From: Pieris napi
Lineage: Eukaryota > Arthropoda > Insecta > Lepidoptera > Pieridae
Direction: 5' to 3'
NCBI RefSeq assembly: GCF_905475465.1
Contig: NC_062242.1
Coordinates: forward strand, 12,675,501-12,739,500
DNA: 64,000 bases
Shown: positions 46,676-58,899 of the stretch, piece by piece
Position numbering within the stretch: position 1 is the stretch's first letter
Layout of the letters: each line of letters begins with the position of its first letter
The notes under the pieces: model-generated
The model's input: only the letters and a program-made list of their open reading frames with translations
What the model was told of the DNA's origin: nothing
Database searches by the model: none
Made by a program: the position numbers and the translations under genes

Positions 46676-47835
46676 CTGTACTGTATTTGTACTTCGACGG
46701 CACAATATGATTTAGATGTTAGCCCTTTTCGTTTTCCGTCGCTTCAGTTGATAACCCAAGCTTCGAATCAAGAAGCTTAGCGTGGTTTCCTAACGTTTAT
46801 AACGTGTCATAATTATATATCTAGTACAAAAAGATACAGATCGATGAGTGGTAGATCAAAAATCACTTGATATATTTACGAATAAAGTACGGTTAGATAG
46901 AGAATCTGTTTCATCAGTAAGATCAAGGCGAAATCCTATTCGCATTAATTAATGAATTTATTAGGTCCAACAAGAGGCCATTAACTGTGTCGTTAATTAA
47001 GCGTTTAGGTCTTTCGGGAAAACAAATATAAGATACGAATTTTCTTGTTAACTTTCTCATGGTGGATTTTTAATGGCCTCGTTACATTAATTTATGTGAC
47101 ATGATATTGTTTTGTCGCTCTATCGAACTAATTAAATTATAAAAAAATACAGTATTATATTTAATGTTGAGTGGAAGAGATTGCTTATAATCAATAAGTC
47201 CGTTGCGCTCAGCCGTTAGATTTATTATTTTCGTGTTAGTGTAAGTAATTAATTAGTTAAATTTCACACAAACGCGACCGCAAGGCCTCTGAGATTGGTG
47301 GTGGTTCAAGTGGTCGTTTGAGTAGAGCTCAGTCAAGAGTGAGTCGAGTCCCAGATACCCATGACTTTTGGTAGTCCATGAGATGAGTAACTGCGTTTCC
47401 AACTTAGAAAAAAACTTGTTCACAAAATGTTATTAGAAAATTTATTTCAAAGCATTACTGGTCTTTGATGAGCTGCGCATTCTTTTGGTTTTTCTTATGT
47501 TTCACTATTATAACTATCCAACAATTCAACTAATCCGAATGAAACCGGTTGTAACTCACGTCATTAACCAGATTAAACCGGTTAGGTGCGATTAGCGATG
47601 TCCCAACCGTTTAATAAACCGGTCTATATGACATTATTAATCGTTTGTAATGCGATTTTCAAAGGATTTAACTTGCACTGATATGACACAACCGATAATT
47701 GTGGTAATTATAGATCATTTGTGTTAATTAGTGAATATGAATTTTTATTAGTGTTTTATTGGGGCTTAAAGCTTTGTTGAGGTCGTTTTATTTCCATAAT
47801 ATTCACAGTAACCCCAATGCTACTTTTACACCAAC

Positions 47836-47925
47836 ACAGTATGTTGCCTAGTGGCTTGATCCAGCAACTATCTTCCCTGAAGTCGTAGCTTTGTGAAGGA
47901 AAACATTGTGAAGAAACCAAAAATA
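47836..47925 (+). repeat. Degenerate SINE head, plus strand
   Basis: TTGCCTAGTGGCTTGATCC (box A), GAAGTCGTAGCTTTG (decayed box B) and GAAGGAAAACATTGTG appear in SINE order. It runs directly into the LINE 3' end at 47930. Confidence 0.6.
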
Positions 47926-47929
47926 TACC

Positions 47930-48200
47930 TTATTTGGTATGGTACGAAATTCCACCCGTATCACCTCGACGTCCGTCGTTCCAAAATTAAGCGTTTTTTA
48001 AGACAGTTTTGCCGCGCAGCAAGTGACGTGGAACCAGCTGCCCACTGAAGTATTTCCGAACCAATTCGACTTAGGATCGTTCAAGAAGAGAGCGTACCAA
48101 TTCTTAAACTCTGGCATTGAGTGTGTCCCTGGGTGGCGGGGCGGTATCACCTAACATCAGATGAGCCTTCTGCCAGTTTGCCCCTTGTTCTTAAAAAAAA
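47930..48200 (+). mobile_element. LINE 3' end, family A
   Basis: CGAAATTCCACCCGTATCAC, CTCGACGTCCGTCGTTCCA, CCAGCTGCCCACTGAAGTAT and ACCAATTCGACTTAGGATC follow the copy at 61740-62330, then the 3' UTR and an A-run at 48194-48204. The GGCCGGCAACGCACTCG segment between ORF and UTR is missing. Frameshifted. Confidence 0.82.
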
Positions 48201-48689
48201 AAACCAAAACGTTTTCGGCGTGTGTCAGTTGTCTGTTTCTATAACCTTAGATTAGTTAAATAATTCTTAGGCTTGCTTATTTACGTTTGAAAGGACACGA
48301 AACAAACCCAAATTGAATCTTTTAGCTCGTGAATAAGACGGTTAGTTTAAATGTATGTTTAATACCGATGGCCAGAGAAAAAAAAAGTGTGATTGAATCT
48401 TTGTGAAACAAGACGGAATATAGTACTAACGTGTTTATTTAAATTATCTATATTTTAATAATTTTTGCTAAACATAGTTCGATGTACTTACATATAGCAA
48501 CTTCTTTAGGATTTGTAATAGGAAATGGACAAGGAGATCATTTTCGGATAAAAAATTAACTTACAACACAATTGTTTACTGGAATAAAACCGAACATCTC
48601 GAGGTAGAAGATTAAACTTAAATCAGCCACGAGACCAATCGACTTATTGAAAGTCCATACAGCGATTTAAATTTCTTACTTCTGGTCCA

Positions 48690-48850
48690 TTGGGCAGGAA
48701 AAGGACGCTAGAACCTTGGGAAGATGAAATAAGAGAAATCGGGGAAAGATTTTAAAATAATAGCAAAACTGAGAGACAAATGGAAGAATTTGGTGGAGGC
48801 TTTCACTCCTCCGGAGGTCTACACGAACTTAACACTTAATATAATATTGA
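48690..48850 (+). mobile_element. RTE-type LINE ORF tail, decayed
   Basis: RKRTLEPWEDEIREIG and, in another frame, RDKWKNLVEAFT correspond to the two last conserved blocks of RTE-type ORF2. Short and interrupted. Confidence 0.55.
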
Positions 48851-49153
48851 TAACTTTAATATACTCGACTAAAGCCTGTTTTTATTGATTTTATATTCCA
48901 CTTCCGGCAACATTGATTTTTTTAAAACCACTTTGAGACATCAAAGCTCTATAGTAGAAGTTACGAAGTCGGAGTATAGCGCAGTGCACATGTCGGGCGC
49001 ACCTGCGGCTATCGACCCGTAATGTCACTTTTTCTGACAAACCGGCCGCAATGATGCTTGGATGGTGGTATTCGATAGGATTAATTCAATATTAAGCTAC
49101 ATATTCTATTTTCCTGTCATAGGTTACAATGCCGTCTTGAGCGCTTCATTTAT

Positions 49154-49384
49154 ATAACCAGTAGCGCTACAACCTTCTTAGGTTTGGGCCTCAGATTTCT
49201 GAATCTGTTTCAAGATTTATTTTTCAAGTGTTCAAACTTTTCGGGTCTTAGGCATTTTTTTTCACCCTACGAGCGAGCGTTCGATACACACATAAATATA
49301 ATATAGTCGTCGCACAGCCATCTTGAACCTTCGACTTCAGAGATGACAGTCACTCACTGAAACCACTTGGCCAACCCTGCTCTT
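49154..49384 (-). mobile_element. tRNA-derived SINE, minus strand
   Basis: 3' end AGTAGCGCTACAACCTTCTT, body blocks and box A CCACTTGGCCAACCCTGCTC. Flanks CGCTTCATTTAT (49142-49153) and CGCTTCAAATAT (49385-49396) look like a target-site duplication with two changes. An internal deletion removes the GTGATCAGCC block. Confidence 0.82.
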
Positions 49385-50749
49385 CGCTTCAAATATGTCA
49401 TACAAAAACATTTACAGGTCTTGAAGCTAGATTTAACTGTTAGGCCTTTTAGGCTGTGGGCTTAAAGTTGATAACTAACTACTTTAAACACTTATCTCTA
49501 TGATGCATTTTCATAGAACGTGATTATGCATACGTAATTTGTCATACTTGCTATATTTCGGTGGTTTAGCGAAAGTACTGGCGTAAACTAAAGACAATAC
49601 CATTTTTACATTAAAAAAATTCAAGGATCTTTCAATTTGTTATATAACTATAAATTTAGGTACTAAATGATAATAAAACTAAGGTAAACCCGTATAGGTG
49701 TGACTGCATCCAGTTTACAAATGTAATATAAAACAGCAAGATTTATTTTTGCAAACTACACATACAGTAGGAGGAGCACAGAAAAATTACAATTAACGTG
49801 AACTACTTCTAAAAAATAAAATAATAACAATATTTTTTAAATATTTGTTTTATATATATGGAGTAAATTTTATATTTTAAATAAATACTAAGAAATAATA
49901 GCTTTAAACGTATCGTTTAAATGTATACTTTGTGTTAGATGCGCATTGCATAATGCGGTCTTAAAAATTGCATTGAACGGACGCAGACACTTTTTATTTG
50001 TATCACGAAGGTTCTATTTGTTATCTATGATAGTATTTCTGATATAATCTTACAATTTTTCTGAGTTCTTCAGTATTAAACTGTGGTGTATCAAACTAAA
50101 TTGTACTATTTTCAGCGAACATTATCTTTTCAATTATTCCGATACTTTATTTATGTGAAAAATACTTTTACTGTTTGTAATTAATGTGAAAGTTTGTTTA
50201 TGTATCTAAAATTGCGTACAGAATATTATGTATTAATGAAATTGAAGTATGTTAAGATATTTAACCCCTGAATCAGATTATCTTTTAATGATAATGGTAA
50301 TTTACCAGCTATACTGGAGGGAAACAATTTGATTGAAGCTGTAAGATCTGTCTTATGTTTGTTGTTCGATATTCACTCAAAATAACATTATTTCCTAACA
50401 AATGAACAGAAAAAATTATCTGCATCTCATAAAGCAAAGAAAATTCATGATGTTCAGATGAACCCAGGGGAAAAGCCAAAGAAAATACTTAATGGCGAGC
50501 GCCTTTTGAAGTGAGGTTTTAATGAAGTTATTATTCGAGCCGGCAATTTTTCACTAATTATAGCTAAGGGCATAGCTATACAATTATTATTGTATACCGA
50601 ATTTATTAACTTCCCTTTGTTTGTGCAATTTAATAAAGCGTTGATTTTTGGGTGTCGTTATACTAAAGATATAGCTAAAGATGGAATACATAATATACTA
50701 TACAAAAAGGTTCAAATATTAACGAGAGGAAAAAATCTATAAAAATTAT

Positions 50750-50935
50750 TAAATACGTAATACCTAATTCGGCTGTGTTTTGTGATGCTGTGAAAGTGAA
50801 GGTATGTACGTGACGGTGTTTATGTGCAGGTAATTTAGCGCTATGCATATTCTCAATACTCAAGCATATTCCGCGATAACTTAAACAAGTCAAGGCTTAA
50901 ATAGTGGTCGTTGTCTGGGCTGCGCAATATCTGAA
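50750..50935 (-). repeat. Unclassified interspersed repeat B, copy 2, interrupted
   Basis: On the minus strand it matches 28398-28573: GACCACTATTTAAGCCTTGA, TATCGCGGAATATGCTT and ACACAGCCGAATTAG. Its upstream end is split by the insertion at 50931-51204. Confidence 0.8.
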
Positions 50936-51204
50936 TAGTCAAAATCAGACTAGGGTGAACCGCCTTCACGGGGAAGGCGTGGACCTTTACCTGTACTTCA
51001 CTCACTACAGTGAGCTTTCGTCCTGTACTTCACGCGATTCACCTTCCCGCGACGGCCCAAGCAGAGGTCCGAATCTCGCAGGAGACGCCCTTGCGTTAGT
51101 CGCGGGAAAACGCCCATTCCGGCCGAGCTACCGCTCGCCACAACAGCCCGAGCTGGCCTGTAAAGGCCCATAAGGCCAACAGCGAGATTCCATTCAAAAA
51201 AAAA
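50931..51204 (+). mobile_element. GC-rich retroelement 3' end with poly(A) and target-site duplication
   Basis: A CpG-rich block of about 260 bases ends in an A-run (51196-51204). GCTGCGCAATAT at 50919-50930 recurs as GCTGCGCGATAT at 51205-51216, so this is a retro-inserted piece. It has blocks CGCCTTCACGGGGAAGGCG and GGAGACGCCCTTGCG and a short ORF without known domain. I cannot name the parent LINE or SINE. Confidence 0.8.
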
Positions 51205-51294
51205 GCTGCGCGATATTGTAAAGGTTAAAAGCTTCAAATAAAACTGCCCGTAAATTTCGAAAAATTGCAAAAACGTACTTTTTTTAAACGGATT

Positions 51295-51450
51295 CAACTC
51301 AAACTCAAAACTCAAACTCAAAATATCTTTATTCATATAGGTAAACAAGTACACTTATGAATCGTCAAAAAGAAGTTTAATTAATTGTAAATTTACATTT
51401 ACTACCAGTTCGCAAGTCAAGGGCGTAGAGCGGGTAAGAACCGTACGAAA
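51295..51450. repeat. Interspersed repeat D, copy 2
   Basis: Direct repeats of AACTCAAACTC, then AATATCTTTATTCATATAGG, TACACTTATGAATCGTC and CCAGTTCGCAAGTCAAGGGC. This arrangement is common in moth DNA as a LINE 3' region; the last block is shared with 46575-46675. Confidence 0.6.
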
Positions 51451-51928
51451 CCTTACTAACATGACCGAATGTGGATGACCAGATAAGTCAACGTTAATAA
51501 TGGCTTTAAGTTAGTAATATTTAAACCCTTCTTCATAATAAATGATACATTAGTACCTGACACTTAATACGTCAATTTAGCGCCGGTAACGGAAATGTGG
51601 CGTTTTGCCCAAAATTCATTTTTTCGCTGAAACCGTTATGGCGTAAGTTCCGGTGAATTTCCTTCCGCGTCACACGTCACTTCCGGACAGGAAAATCATT
51701 TTAATAATGGAATTCAAGGTGTTCTAATGTATTATAATTAACATAACTTTCTTTCTATCTGTTAACAAATATCAATTACAATTAAGACCACTTTATCGTT
51801 AGTTGTTATATTTTAACAACATTTTAAAACATTGATTTTTCATTGGATGATTCTAAAACTTAAATAATAGGAACGACGTCTATCTAAGTGTACTTAAATA
51901 CTCAATTTTCATATCAGAAATCAAATAA

Positions 51929-52418
51929 TCTATATATATAAAAATTAAACCCGTTTTCCGTTGTCGCGACATCACATGAAAACGGCTCGACCGATTTGTC
52001 TGATTTTTTTTTTGTTGTGTTTGTAATTGTCAGGAGAAGGTTCTTATAAAAGAAAAAAAGAAAAAAATTGCGCGGAAAATTAGAAAGTTCAAGAATACTT
52101 AACCACCATACAATTCGAACTTTTTGGTGTAACCTTATGGCGTTTGACATAACACAACATTGACAGAATGCGTGCTGCAAATATCGTCAGAGGATGTAAG
52201 AAAAATGAATATCGTTCAAAATAAATGCTTCGATCGGAGTTATTATATTGATAATACATATAATAATATGCGAGCCAGAAAAACAAACAAAGAATGTTGT
52301 ATAACATAAAGCATTAGAATAATAAACACTTTGTTTCTGAAATATTTTTTAATTCATTATACCAATTTGAAATCAATATTCATAGTTAAGACAGGACAAC
52401 GTCTGTCGGGTCCGCTAG
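51929..52418 (+). mobile_element. Non-autonomous Helitron, 490 bp
   Basis: Begins TCTATATATATAAAAATTAA after an A and ends GTCGGGTCCGCTAG before a T: exact Helitron ends at an A/T target. The subterminal GACAACGTCTGTC forms a hairpin next to the CTAG, the usual 3' signal. GAAAACGGCTCGACCGATTTG is a familiar internal block. The 88-codon ORF on its minus strand has no Helitron protein motif. Confidence 0.85.
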
Positions 52419-52835
52419 TTAATTATAAAATGCTTTAGTAGAAAATACAGATTCACGATTTACGACATACATGTGTAAATGCTTTAAGGCATAGTTCTTA
52501 AAGCTACTATCAATTCTCTTACCAGGGATATTTAGTCAGGCCATAAACTGATCTACTACTAATATAGTGAACTAAATTACATCCGTCCAAATTGCATTCT
52601 TGGCCAAACAAACGGTGTGCTTCACTATGTACTTGCTAATAAATACTTTAGGGACATACTGTAGACATTTATCTCTAATTAATTTGAACACTTAATTATA
52701 AAGTAAAATTTAGATAATAAATATTAGATATTAGATAAAGTTTTTTTTTCTAAGTGGCGTTTGTGTTTTGGATAAGCTTAAGCTAAACAATTAAGTAACA
52801 CGAAAGGATAAAGACACAAGGAAGACGTGGCTATT

Positions 52836-52932
52836 TTTTTATAGAACAGGGGGCAAATGGGCAGGAGACACCTGACGTCGGACACTCTCAATGCCACAGG
52901 GTTCGCGAGTGCGTTGCCGGCCTTTTATTTGA
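52836..52932 (-). mobile_element. LINE 3' end, family A, UTR only
   Basis: TTTTTTTATAGAACAGGGGG, GACACTCTCAATGCCACAGG and GCGAGTGCGTTGCCGGCCTT are the complement of the 3' UTR at 62205-62330. Confidence 0.82.
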
Positions 52933-53264
52933 TACCTTCTTCCTTCCTTGTATCTATGTAGCTTGTTATGTGACTAGTAGTTTGTTTTCCAAATGTAAGA
53001 TTGAAATCTACTCGAACTCGTAGTATAAGAATTTTATATTTGCGTTAGTTAATGAAAACAGCTTGAGGAAAGCGGCACGTTTCGTCAGGCAATAGAAAGC
53101 TGATCTTCTACTTATCTGTAATACAAAAGATATTAAAAAAGTCTAATCTGAAGCCATAATACGAATATAAGAACAAGAATGGTGTTTGAATGTTCCTTTA
53201 TTTATTCACACTTCGTTTCATTTATACAAAAACAAATAACATAATACATCAAAATTATAAGGGA

Positions 53265-53320
53265 TGCAACGGGCGGCATTATCACTAACAAGCGAATTTT
53301 TCCAGGCAGCCCTAGTAAGG
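53265..53320 (-). repeat. LINE-type 3' tail, relative of 43325-43450
   Basis: The complement reads GGCTGCCTGGAAAAATTCGC, then TTGTTAGTGATAATGCCGCC: same plan with a decayed hairpin. The 500 bases to the right (to about 53850) may be the remaining 3' part of the same element but I cannot identify a protein. Confidence 0.55.
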
Positions 53321-54173
53321 GAAAAAACTAAAAAATGAAAATAAAGTGCAATAAGTGCATAACAAATTTTAAAAAAATATATAGAACCTTAATCTAAAAA
53401 AAGTATCTCACGGAATCATGAATTGCGATGCAATACAAAAGAATAAGAATTACCAAAATCACGATTGAGCAGGATAGGATATGGTTAAGAAATGTTTATG
53501 CAGAAGAGTTTTAAAAGAGCTACGGAGGTAGCTAATCGTATCAAGTAGCGCAGCCTATTCCAGAACTTAATGGCGGAGAAGAGATAAGAAGGATGAGCTT
53601 AATGAATGTTTTTTCTATAAAAACGACCACGTGTTATATGCCCGTAAATTTATAAAACCCATGTAAAACAATTGACATAAGGTGAATGAAGAATAGTTTT
53701 CAATATTGCCATACTATTGGTGCATTGGAATGCTAAAAATTTCAATCTAAATCCAAGTTTTTGGAGTCGTATTGGTTCGTAGAGTTGGTAAACTTTGAGG
53801 CGGTATATACAGTATTTTATTGCCTTTAGAGATAGATGCACTTTGGCTTACGATGTAAGTGTGAGCTTAGATTATCTTTAAAAAGTTGCAAAGCTCAAAA
53901 TCAAATTAAGTAAGAATTGTAAGTACTAAATAAATTAAGTCAAAAGAAGCTTATAATAATACAAAACCGTAAAACCCTAAAAAGAAAGGACACGAATAAA
54001 AAGACCATGTGTAATGGAAGAAAAAAACAAATCAGCGATAATACTGTAGTTAATTCAGATTTTTAACCAAAACCAATATATATTACCAAACCAAAACTAA
54101 TAATACTTAGGTATTTTAACAAGGCTGTGTAAAAAGTAACTATATCTAGCATAAAAAATAAACAAATCAGTGA

Positions 54174-54398
54174 TTTATTTAGGTCTGGGCCTCAGATTTC
54201 CCTATCTGTCCAATAATCATTCGTCAATCTAATAGGCAAGTAGGTGATCAGCCTCCTGTGCCTGACACACAACGACTTTTTGGGTCTAAGGAAACCGGTT
54301 TCCTCTCGATGATTTCCTTCATCGTTTGAGCGAATGTTAGCCGGGAATCGAACCTACGACCTCAGGGATGAGAGTCACACGGTGTAACTAGGCTGTTG
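54174..54398 (-). mobile_element. tRNA-derived SINE, minus strand
   Basis: TTTAGGTCTGGGCCTCAGAT, GTAGGTGATCAGCCTCCTGT, CGACTTTTTGGGTCTAAG and the box B complement GGGAATCGAACCTACGACCT are present; box A is decayed and the extreme 3' end is missing. Confidence 0.85.
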
Positions 54399-55439
54399 GG
54401 TACGTCCACCTAGTTTTGACAAATCAAAACATCATAGACATTAGTGACAGCGACAATACAATGTGTATTGCTGTATTTTATTTATTCTATTCTGAATACG
54501 TTCACAGCTCATTCAGCTTCTTTTTTAAATATAATTGTTTCATCCGTGCTAGTGATTTAATAGATGTAATGTGTACATTTAATATTGACCTTGACATTAC
54601 TACGCTAATTAAAAAGCAGCTTGCAGGCAGCTGAATTATAAACATCTGTTTTTTTAATTGGTAAGGAATTATATACTGCTAGTCACACTATATTTAAAAT
54701 GCATTATTTATGTGCATATTCCTATTTCTAACATACTTACGATCGGTACAAAAGCTCAACATCAAAGTCTAGCTGAAGCTTAGAAAAGACAGAGGGGAGT
54801 GAAATAGTGAAAAAAATTCTAAATAATATATTTTCTTAAAGGTTTCCAGTAAACGGAACCGGCAAAGACTATATTTCAACCATTATATTGAATTTGAACA
54901 AAAGTTAATTAATGGGTAATGATTTTGGGAATGTAGGTTTATATTCTTTAAATTTGTAATATTTTTGTGCCACACATTCCAGAATTTAAAGCGTGGGCTG
55001 CTTTTATATATAAACTCTTTGAATTCAAAGGTTTCTCTTTAAATCGAAACAAACAATACACATGATAAGGAACATCCAAAATAGTATACAGCCAAGGCAG
55101 ATCAGTGGCAGTTTTAAATTTCCCTCGAATTCGTCCGGACATCCGCTGCCAGGCGGACGCTCTCGCTTTATCTGATGACGTACAGTTTTGTGTTTCATCA
55201 ATTAAATCTAGACCGAAGATTGTAAACACAACTGTGTGTTATTAATAATAATTTAATTGGCCTAGTGAGTTTTGAAAAAAATTAATCATCTTTACAGTCT
55301 GATAGTAATTGTAGTAGTAGATAGTAATACTCAACAAAAATCCCACGAAATCTAGTTATTAATCAGCCCAAAAATATTTATTTATCTATTCCTTCACAAT
55401 TATTCTTATTTTTCATTTTGTTTTTATTTACTATATACT

Positions 55440-55675
55440 TTTACACACAAATCTTCCAAGACTTCTTTACTTACAGTGCTAATTTTTACTATTATTATTT
55501 TTTCTACTATTCTTATTATTACATTCTTTTTTTTTGCATGCGTCAGGCGCAAACTAACTGTTGTGGTCTCTAGCAGAATGACCAGCGCTGTGGAACACGT
55601 CTGATCCACAGCATAATGCTGAGCCAGAGCCAGTTACAACCACAACACACATACATTACACACTTAAAATATATT
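55440..55675 (+). repeat. Unclassified interspersed repeat C, copy 2
   Basis: Matches 34066-34312 in order and strand, including TTGTGGTCTCTAGCAGAATG and GCTGTGGAACACGTCTGATC. Here AGAGCC is duplicated (GAGCCAGAGCCAG) and the (TAT)n part differs. Confidence 0.85.
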
Positions 55676-55689
55676 TTTTTGTTAGTTTT

Positions 55690-57810
55690 CTTTATTTTTT
55701 TTTATTTTATGTGAACTTACTCCACTGCTCACAGTGAAGTGAATTCACAAGTTCCATAATTGACAAATAAAGAAGACGGGAACATTTGCTCAGAATACAA
55801 CTAAAGTGACATAATACAAAATACCTTGGCGCTAAAAGTTTTAAAACTGAATGTTACCACTCTCTAGTAATCATATCAACATTTTTATTGAACGTGAAAG
55901 TATTTTTACGTGACTGAATTGTATTTTGTGTTCCTGCTTTAAAGGGAGCTTTATAAGTAAACGTAACGCTTCAATAAGTCGCAAGCAATCCTAAAGAACA
56001 ATAAGCGTGTCTTCCGTGTATTGACAATTTGTCTTGCCCCGAATCATTGCATCTAAACGAATTAAAACAAAATAACACTTAAAATGTTAAATATTTATTG
56101 TTTGTATAAAAGCCGTGATAGCTTAGTAGTAAAGCGTAAAACTCTTGACCCTGATTTAGTGCGCTCAAATATTAACCAATGGATCTTTCTATGTGCATAC
56201 TGCACCGTGGAATATAGCTAGATAGCTATATAGATATATCATACGGTGCTATCACCGTGATTTAACATTAAAAATCGGGGACTATTGTCAGCTGCAGGTG
56301 CCCTGGTTATGGGTTATCATATTGTTTTGCAAATTATTAAGCATCTTGGATAAAATTGCTTTGAAGTGAAACTTCTTTAGGCGCATAAGGGTAAATTTTT
56401 TACGGAACGTCACGAAGATGTGCAGCGTTTTTGTCGAAGAAAAGGGAGAGAATGATTGAGACCGATTGAGAGAGAGTGAGAAGGGCGTATTACCTTATAG
56501 AAATTCTATTTTAAAAATTAAAATGTCGTAAAGAAAATTTATGAAATTTTAGTATTTTATATTTTATGCAAAATAATTTATTAAAATCTCAAATGACGAG
56601 TTGTAAATTAAAATTCCACGTGTTTTTATTATCAAAGTAATAAATTAAAAAAATTAAATTTATAATTTGTATTAATTTTCGACACTTTTAATATTTTAAT
56701 GACAGTTAAATTCATTTAATTCCTAACATATCATCCTTTTTCCTCCCTCTAAGTCTCGGAAATCTAAAGTTTTAGATTTGTATAAATATGAACAAGACTT
56801 AAAAATTAGTTTGCCAAAGAAGTTTCACTTCTGATATGAGTAGGTTTGTACGCACTTCTTTTTAAATAAAAATAACATAAACGTTTTACATTCTCTATTT
56901 ATTAAGTAAGATGCATTTGTCAATGTAATAGGCATCAATAATAATATGTCACTAGACAGGTTGTTTATTTATTTAATAATACCTGTAAGGAATTCATCAA
57001 GTTGACATTTGCAGCAAAAACCGAAGGTCGGGCTAGGTAATTTCTATTCATGTCCACAGCTGCCGGCAGATGGCAGTGCCTAATATAACACTACAGCTGT
57101 TCGATTTTGTTATGTATGTATGATAATCTGTTGTATATCTCATGATCTCTGATACTAGTGGGAGAAACAGGTTGCTGCGGCGCGGCTATTTCAATGATTT
57201 TTTTATTGGTGATCAGTTTCCTCTTCAAGCTGAAATAATTGTTTACCGGAGATTCAACCCAATGCCTCCAGGCACGTTTTGCACGTAATGGGGATGGTGC
57301 TAGTTATATCGTCACTGTAGAATGATAACCTCGTATGTCAAAAATCTATTTATTTTTTATTCTTAGACTTATGTCATTTAACATTAAGTAAGGACCTATT
57401 TATAGTATTAATATATATGTCCTTTTTACCATCTAAAACTATGGACAAAAACACATAATATTATATTAACGAATATTGACGAAATGAAACATTTTTTTTC
57501 GTTTCTTGCAATGTTTGGTTCTCTGGACATGCTCTCATGCTCATAACTCTGCACGAGGTTATAATTCTACAGCGACGATATGTGTGTATCTCCGATACTC
57601 TTATTATTAATAAAGATAAAACCAATCAATTTAAAATTAAATTACCCTAAACTCTAAAGACTAGCACGAGCCGGACTGCACCTGCCTTAAGGCAGAGCCT
57701 GCCTTATATGGTGGTGTGTTACAAGTAAGAAACGATGCGCGGTTTCAACAAAAGTATTTATTTAATGTTTTAAGTTTAATGTATAAATCTTCTCTAATTA
57801 TCCAATAATA
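55690..57810. other. Non-coding stretch with one SINE head
   Basis: Apart from the tRNA-like head at 56109 nothing is assigned. CTGCCTTAAGGCAG near 57688 is a short perfect palindrome. Confidence 0.45.
56109..56215 (+). repeat. tRNA-like SINE head
   Basis: CCGTGATAGCTTAGTAGTAA (box A-like) and TAGTGCGCTCAAATATT (decayed box B), then CAATGGATCTTTCTATGTGC as in SINE bodies. Same sub-type as 6903. Confidence 0.55.
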
Positions 57811-57814
57811 ATAA

Positions 57815-58055
57815 TCCATCCATATCACCTTGACGTCCGTCGTTCCACAACTGAGCGATTCTTAAGGCATTTTCTGCCACGCACCACCACTATGTGGAAC
57901 CAGCTGCCCACTGAAGTATTTCCGAACCAATTCGACTTAGGGTCCTTCACGAAAAGAGCGTACCAATTCTTCATCTGGCAGTGCGAGTGTCCATGGGCGG
58001 CGGGGGTATCACTTAACATGAGGTGAGCCTCCTGCCCGTCTGCCTCCTGTAACAT
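57815..58055 (+). mobile_element. LINE 3' end, family A
   Basis: CCATATCACCTTGACGTCCG, ATGTGGAACCAGCTGCCCAC, CCGAACCAATTCGACTTAGG and then GAGTGTCCATGGGCGGCG plus the UTR end. The CGGCAACGCACTCGTGAGCC part is lost. 5'-truncated. Confidence 0.82.
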
Positions 58056-58628
58056 TAAAAAGCTATGTTTACAAACAAAGTTTTAAAAATACATTAATTT
58101 ACACTTTATTTTCTCTTTTTTAAGTACTAGAAACCTTCTCCATTATTGATTAATGATAAGTTTCAAAAAATTAATAAATCTTTGTTTTCTAAAATTTTAA
58201 GTTATATGTAAACTTTAACATCTCATAAATTATCCCACCATTCAGCCATCTGTTATCTTCACAAGAAGTTAATTGCTAGAGATGTCACCTGTACATACAA
58301 TTAAACAACTTTCCGCCTTTTTACAATGCCTGTCTAGTTATAACCTATCCTTAAACAGACTACAAAAACGGCAACAAGTTATCATAACCCTCAAATTCCT
58401 TAAACGACTCTGTCGTTTTTGTAAGCAATTTCGTTGAAGGTCTTTTTACATATCTGAAGCACTGATGTCACAACTTTGGGATACGAAAACTCATTATTGA
58501 GATGGGGATCGCTATCGATATTGCTATTGGATTTTAAAGATGCCCTAATCATTCCCTGTATATCTAAAATAATCTGATGCTTCCCAACGACTTCTGCTGA
58601 AACTGTAATAATAATTAATATAAATTTA

Positions 58629-58878
58629 CTGGCGCCACAACCTTTTTAGGCCTGAGCCTCAGATTTCTGTATCTGTTTCATGATTCTAATAAGCAAGTAG
58701 GTGATCAGCCTCTTATGCCTAATTCACGCCGTCGACTTTTTATCTCTAAGGTAAGCAGGTTCAAGCGAATGTTAAATGCGCACATAAATAGACGGTCCAT
58801 TGGTGCGCAGCCGGGGATCAAACCTACGACCTCGGGGATACGAGGCGCACGCTAAAGCCACTAGGCCATCACTGCTCT
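58629..58878 (-). mobile_element. tRNA-derived SINE, minus strand, near complete
   Basis: 3' end TGGCGCCACAACCTTTTTAG, full body and head with GGGGATCAAACCTACGACCT (box B) and GCTAAAGCCACTAGGCCATC (box A). Flanks share AGTAATAATA-like sequence, a possible decayed target-site duplication. Confidence 0.88.
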
Positions 58879-58899
58879 GTATTAAGTAATAATACAATA

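Noticed and set aside
6903..56215. tRNA genes at the tRNA-like heads (6903, 15185, 18048, 56109)
   Set aside because: Box A/B-like motifs are present but no cloverleaf can be closed and SINE-type bodies follow; they are SINE heads.
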